Below, in pieces: positions 6,925 through 10,121 of a stretch of 10,121 nucleotides of DNA. The stretch lies in assembly GCA_021814855.1 (NCBI GenBank), contig JAKAHQ010000026.1, positions 1-10,121 of the forward strand, read 5' to 3'. The position numbers were made by a program, and so were the translations under genes. This DNA is from Bacteroidota bacterium. Its GTDB lineage: Bacteria > Bacteroidota > Ignavibacteria > Ignavibacteriales > Melioribacteraceae. The stretch's first letter is position 1; each line of letters opens with the position of its first letter. Under the pieces are notes generated by a model, which saw nothing but the letters and a program-made list of their open reading frames with translations, was not told the DNA's origin and did not search any database.

Positions 6925-9900
6925 CTTCTGCTCGTTTTGAAGCGCGTCGAAATATTTTCTGATCAATTCCTCGTAATCTTTTTTGTAGCCCTCTTTCACC
7001 GCCTTCATCAACTCGTCTCTTAATTTATTCTTTCCTTCGTCGGTAGAAAGCATTAATTCGGGCGGAGAGGTTCTGTCGAAATCTTTTCCAGCGGTAGATT
7101 TTCTTTTTTCTTCGTAGTCGCGCTCGTTAATAGATTTTTGCGCGTCAAGCAGCTTTGATAAAATTCTTTGCTGCTGCTTCACAAGATCGTTGTTAAGTTT
7201 TTCGGTCTCAAGATTTGTAACCACCTCTCTCATCTCATCCAAAATTTTATCAAGGTTTGCCGCCAGCCGTTTGGATTGCCCCGATTCTTTGGCTTCTTCG
7301 TTTAATTGTTCAAGCGATTTGCGGATCATCTCCTGCTGCTGGGCCAGGCGCTGCATCTGAGCCATAGTTTCCTGCGACAGCTTACCCTGATTTAACATTT
7401 GCGTAAGCTGATTCAATCCCATCTGCTGCTGCCCAAGCTGCTGGAGCTGCTGCATAAGTCCCATCATGCCTCCGCCCTGGCCGCCGTTCATCAATTGGTT
7501 CATTCCTGCCTTAACCATATTGGCGGCTTCGTTTAACGATGCCATGGCGCCGCGCTGTTGCTGAGCCGCATACTGTCCGTTTTTATTGTGAAGGGCTGAC
7601 ATCGATTGCTGCATTTGCGACATTGACTTGCCGAGAGCTTTACCCATTTCTGGCGTTACGGCAAATGTTTTTTGAGAAAGAGCCGACATGTTCTTTAAAA
7701 TTTTCCCAAGGTTGTTTTGAATTTCGTTCTGCTGCCGCTCCTTGTTTTGAAAGTCTTCAGAGTAAGGGCTCAACTGTTCGGAACTGTCTTTCAGGTTTTC
7801 CTGGTCCTTGGATAACGAAATTAAATCGTTCATTATTTTCATCATGTCGGCAAAGGTTTTCATCTGGTTCATTTGCTGCATAGCGGACTGCATATTTTTA
7901 AATTGTTTGCTCATGCTCTGCATGTTCTGAGAAAGCTGATCCTGATTCTGCATTGCCATTTGCTTCATCTGCTGTTGAAGCTTATTCTCAGCGTCCTTAG
8001 ATAAATTTTGATTCTGCTGCTTATCGAATTCCTGTTGGAGCTTGTCCATCAGGTCTTTTGGCATATCGGAAAGCTCGCCCATTTTTTGACCCAGCTTTTC
8101 CATTTCGTCTTTCATCGTATTTAATTCATTCGTCACGTCTTTCTGCCGATTGGTAAGCTCGTTTCTTTTTTGCTGGTCCAACAAGCTTGATTGTTCCGTC
8201 TTATTCTTTAACTCTTCAATTTTTTTGGTAAGCTCTTCGATGCGTTTTTGCATCTCATCTATTTTTTGTTCAACCTGGATTCGTTTCAGCAGATTTAAAG
8301 TTCGCTCAAGACTTTTGCGCAGGTAATCTTCGTTCGTCTTCAAATCCTCCATCGACATTTGAACGTTGTCCCGCATCATCTTTTGAAGGGCGTCCTGCAT
8401 CTTCTCGAAAGCTTTTTTCAATTCATCGCTTGTAAACTGATCCAAAAGTTTTTGAAGCTCGTCATACTTCTTCATCGTCTCTTCGGAAAGAAGATTGTTC
8501 TGCGCGAGGTCATTCTTCATTTCATTAAGCTTCTGGGAAATATCTGCAACCTTTTTGTTTATCTCCTTAAACTTGTCCTGAGCTTTCTGGATTCGTTCTT
8601 TCTCCTGCCATGAAATTTCTTGCGAGTTCTGGCGGAGATCGTCCGTGATCTGCTGCATTTCCTTGTTCAAGTTGGATGCGTCTTTAAGAGTTTCAGACAA
8701 ATCCTTCATGGCGTCGTCCTGCTTGTTTTCGGCGGAGGCAAACAATTCATCCATTGATGGAACAGTAATTGTGTATTGCTGTGTCTTTGCGGATTTTGGT
8801 CCGCTTACGTTATCGTTGTCGAAGACTTCGAGGTAATAAGAAAGAACCTCGCCTTCCGCTAAAACTAGAGGGGTGAGATCCCAAACAAAATAAACTTCCT
8901 GCTCTTTCTGTTTGGGAGAAATGGTTATTGGAACAGGAGTAAATTCGTCGGATGTTTTCCGGTATTTGGAGGCGGCGAGTCTGTAATTAAGAGTCATCTT
9001 GGTGAAACCGTAATCATCGCTGATTTTTGAGACAAGAGAAATTTTATTATCCTTTCCAAGTTTTACATTGTCGTTGGGAGAAACCATTTCGATTGACGGG
9101 GCTGAGTCCGGAATAATTTTAATAGAGTAGCTAATCGGGTTGATATTCGAAAAACCTTGAATATCAGTAATGGACATTTGATAATTAGCTTCCTTCTTTA
9201 CCGAAAAGCTACAGACTGCTCTCGTTCCAAGCGGTTCCATCTTTTGAAAAGTGCTGTCGCCAAAATTTATAATTGCTTTCGAAAGCTCGCGCGAAGATGT
9301 TAAAGATATTTTTACCGTCGAGCCGAGCAAAGCTGTAATGTTTCCGTTATCCTGAAGTAACTGTTCCGGCAGCTGGGAATATGAAGGAGAAATTACTTTT
9401 ACTTCAAAGCTAGTTATAAAAGGCCGGTTGATTACCGAGATTTTATACGACTCACTCTTAATCCCTTCGGCAGAAGCATAATATTCAAAACTGCTTTTTA
9501 CGGCAACAGCTTCAAAAGTAAACGCGCCTGTCGAATCGGCATGCAAAGTCTTCTCCGAAAAATCCGTCTGCTCTTCGGCCTTGGTTAAAAAAGAAATATC
9601 TTTTGGAGCGTTGCCGATGACTTTGATTCTTATCCGTACGTTATCGCCTTTTGTGATCTCCGCGTTTCCCGGCGTTATCTCGAAAATAAATTTTTGAGGC
9701 GGCGTAAAACTTTTCCCGTAATTGAAAATACGGAACGACGCATAGCTTAATCCCGGTACAGTAACGAAAAGCAAAATTGTAACTAAAATGGAAGCGAGGG
9801 CAATGCGAAGAAATTTTTTTGTCGACGTAAAATTTATTACAGAGGAGAAATTATAATTTTTTGTTTTCCCAAATACGCGCTGAAAAGCAGCTTCAATTAA

Positions 9901-10121
9901 TTGTGAAGAATAATTATTCTGCGTGAGCGATACGAGCTGAAGAGCGTTCAATAATTCGTCTTTAATTTCAGGGAAAGCGTTGCCTACTTTCTCTGCGGCC
10001 GCGAAACTATCCGGTTTAGAAAATACTCCGTAAGATTTTAGAACCGGCAGCAGAATGAGCTTTATAAATGAAAGCGAGGAGACAATCAACAAAAGGTAAA
10101 ACATGATTCCACGCACGAAGA
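6916..10121 (-). CDS. DUF4175-type envelope protein with long coiled-coil region (N-terminus beyond the window)
   Basis: Very large membrane-anchored protein, open to the right edge. The frame continues upstream of the GTG at 10116 (preceding codon TTC), so the true start and probably a first membrane helix are outside. Numbering from that GTG: hydrophobic helix about 3-25, then FPEIKDELLNALQLV (49-63), a membrane helix at about 103-125, a beta-rich Ig-like region at about 140-450, then an almost continuous coiled coil from about 455 to the end. Family marks are SDDYGFTKMTLNYRL (366-380) and the YYLEVFDNDNVSGPKSAKTQ segment (427-446). About 700-970 is extremely rich in Gln and Met, with a short Gly run (NGGQGGGMMG). 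The C-terminal end is charged (DFDRTSPPELMLS onward). The bulk is expected on the periplasmic side, with a structural or scaffolding role, but family function is unknown. No coding gap or frameshift is seen over 3.2 kb. Confidence 0.85.
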   Translation of the reverse strand, partial: FVRGIMFYLLLIVSSLSFIKLILLPVLKSYGVFSKPDSFAAAEKVGNAFPEIKDELLNALQLVSLTQNNYSSQLIEAAFQRVFGKTKNYNFSSVINFTSTKKFLRIALASILVTILLFVTVPGLSYASFRIFNYGKSFTPPQKFIFEITPGNAEITKGDNVRIRIKVIGNAPKDISFLTKAEEQTDFSEKTLHADSTGAFTFEAVAVKSSFEYYASAEGIKSESYKISVINRPFITSFEVKVISPSYSQLPEQLLQDNGNITALLGSTVKISLTSSRELSKAIINFGDSTFQKMEPLGTRAVCSFSVKKEANYQMSITDIQGFSNINPISYSIKIIPDSAPSIEMVSPNDNVKLGKDNKISLVSKISDDYGFTKMTLNYRLAASKYRKTSDEFTPVPITISPKQKEQEVYFVWDLTPLVLAEGEVLSYYLEVFDNDNVSGPKSAKTQQYTITVPSMDELFASAENKQDDAMKDLSETLKDASNLNKEMQQITDDLRQNSQEISWQEKERIQKAQDKFKEINKKVADISQKLNEMKNDLAQNNLLSEETMKKYDELQKLLDQFTSDELKKAFEKMQDALQKMMRDNVQMSMEDLKTNEDYLRKSLERTLNLLKRIQVEQKIDEMQKRIEELTKKIEELKNKTEQSSLLDQQKRNELTNRQKDVTNELNTMKDEMEKLGQKMGELSDMPKDLMDKLQQEFDKQQNQNLSKDAENKLQQQMKQMAMQNQDQLSQNMQSMSKQFKNMQSAMQQMNQMKTFADMMKIMNDLISLSKDQENLKDSSEQLSPYSEDFQNKERQQNEIQNNLGKILKNMSALSQKTFAVTPEMGKALGKSMSQMQQSMSALHNKNGQYAAQQQRGAMASLNEAANMVKAGMNQLMNGGQGGGMMGLMQQLQQLGQQQMGLNQLTQMLNQGKLSQETMAQMQRLAQQQEMIRKSLEQLNEEAKESGQSKRLAANLDKILDEMREVVTNLETEKLNNDLVKQQQRILSKLLDAQKSINERDYEEKRKSTAGKDFDRTSPPELMLSTDEGKNKLRDELMKAVKEGYKKDYEELIRKYFDALQNEQKKN

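Noticed and set aside
7430..7460. CTG/CAG-rich stretches as a microsatellite repeat.
   Set aside because: They encode the glutamine-rich coiled coil with mixed codons and interruptions, and there is no uniform tandem array.
7539..8836. Plus-strand open frames opposite the DUF4175-type gene.
   Set aside because: They are antisense to a long, clearly coding coiled-coil frame. Their composition is the complement of Gln/Lys-rich codons, not independent protein.

Overview
The window looks like ordinary chromosomal sequence from a moderately AT-rich bacterium of the Fibrobacterota-Chlorobi-Bacteroidota (FCB) group. My best guess is Ignavibacteria/Chlorobi-like. The basis is the protein set (a large DUF4175-type coiled-coil protein, DUF502, C45 hydrolase, pirin, DUF1697), the weak or absent Shine-Dalgarno sites at several starts, and the lysine/phenylalanine/asparagine-rich proteins. 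This placement is inference, since no rRNA or other phylogenetic marker lies in the window. I see no mobile element, tRNA, CRISPR array, integrase or att-like repeat.

Positions 1-6063 hold a run of co-oriented minus-strand genes. In transcription order they are: DUF1697 protein (6063-5530), pirin (5454-4600), PhzF-family isomerase (4529-3618), Asp/Glu racemase-family gene broken by a one-base deletion (3592-2880), eight-helix membrane protein of unknown function (2858-2037), NTF2-like/DUF4440 protein (1957-1538), exported C45/phospholipase B-like Ntn-hydrolase (1483-74), and the first codons of a further gene running off the left edge (71-1). All gaps are under 80 bp and I found no convincing terminator in them, so several genes may be co-transcribed. 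The set mixes small-molecule isomerase/hydrolase folds without forming a pathway I recognise.

An approximately 200-bp AT-rich divergent intergenic region (6064-6268) separates this run from a plus-strand DUF502 membrane protein gene (6269-6862). That gene converges on a very large minus-strand gene (10121-6916) for a DUF4175-type envelope protein. The large gene is open through the right edge, so its N-terminus is missing. The 53-bp convergent gap ends in a small hairpin and T-run that may terminate the DUF502 transcript.

The clearest non-routine observation is the racemase-family gene. Its N-terminus can be reconstructed in two frames, showing a single-base loss at about 3549-3550. Independently, the protein has Ser and Gly where the two catalytic cysteines of the superfamily normally sit. 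I do not see strong evidence for a new multi-gene system in this window.
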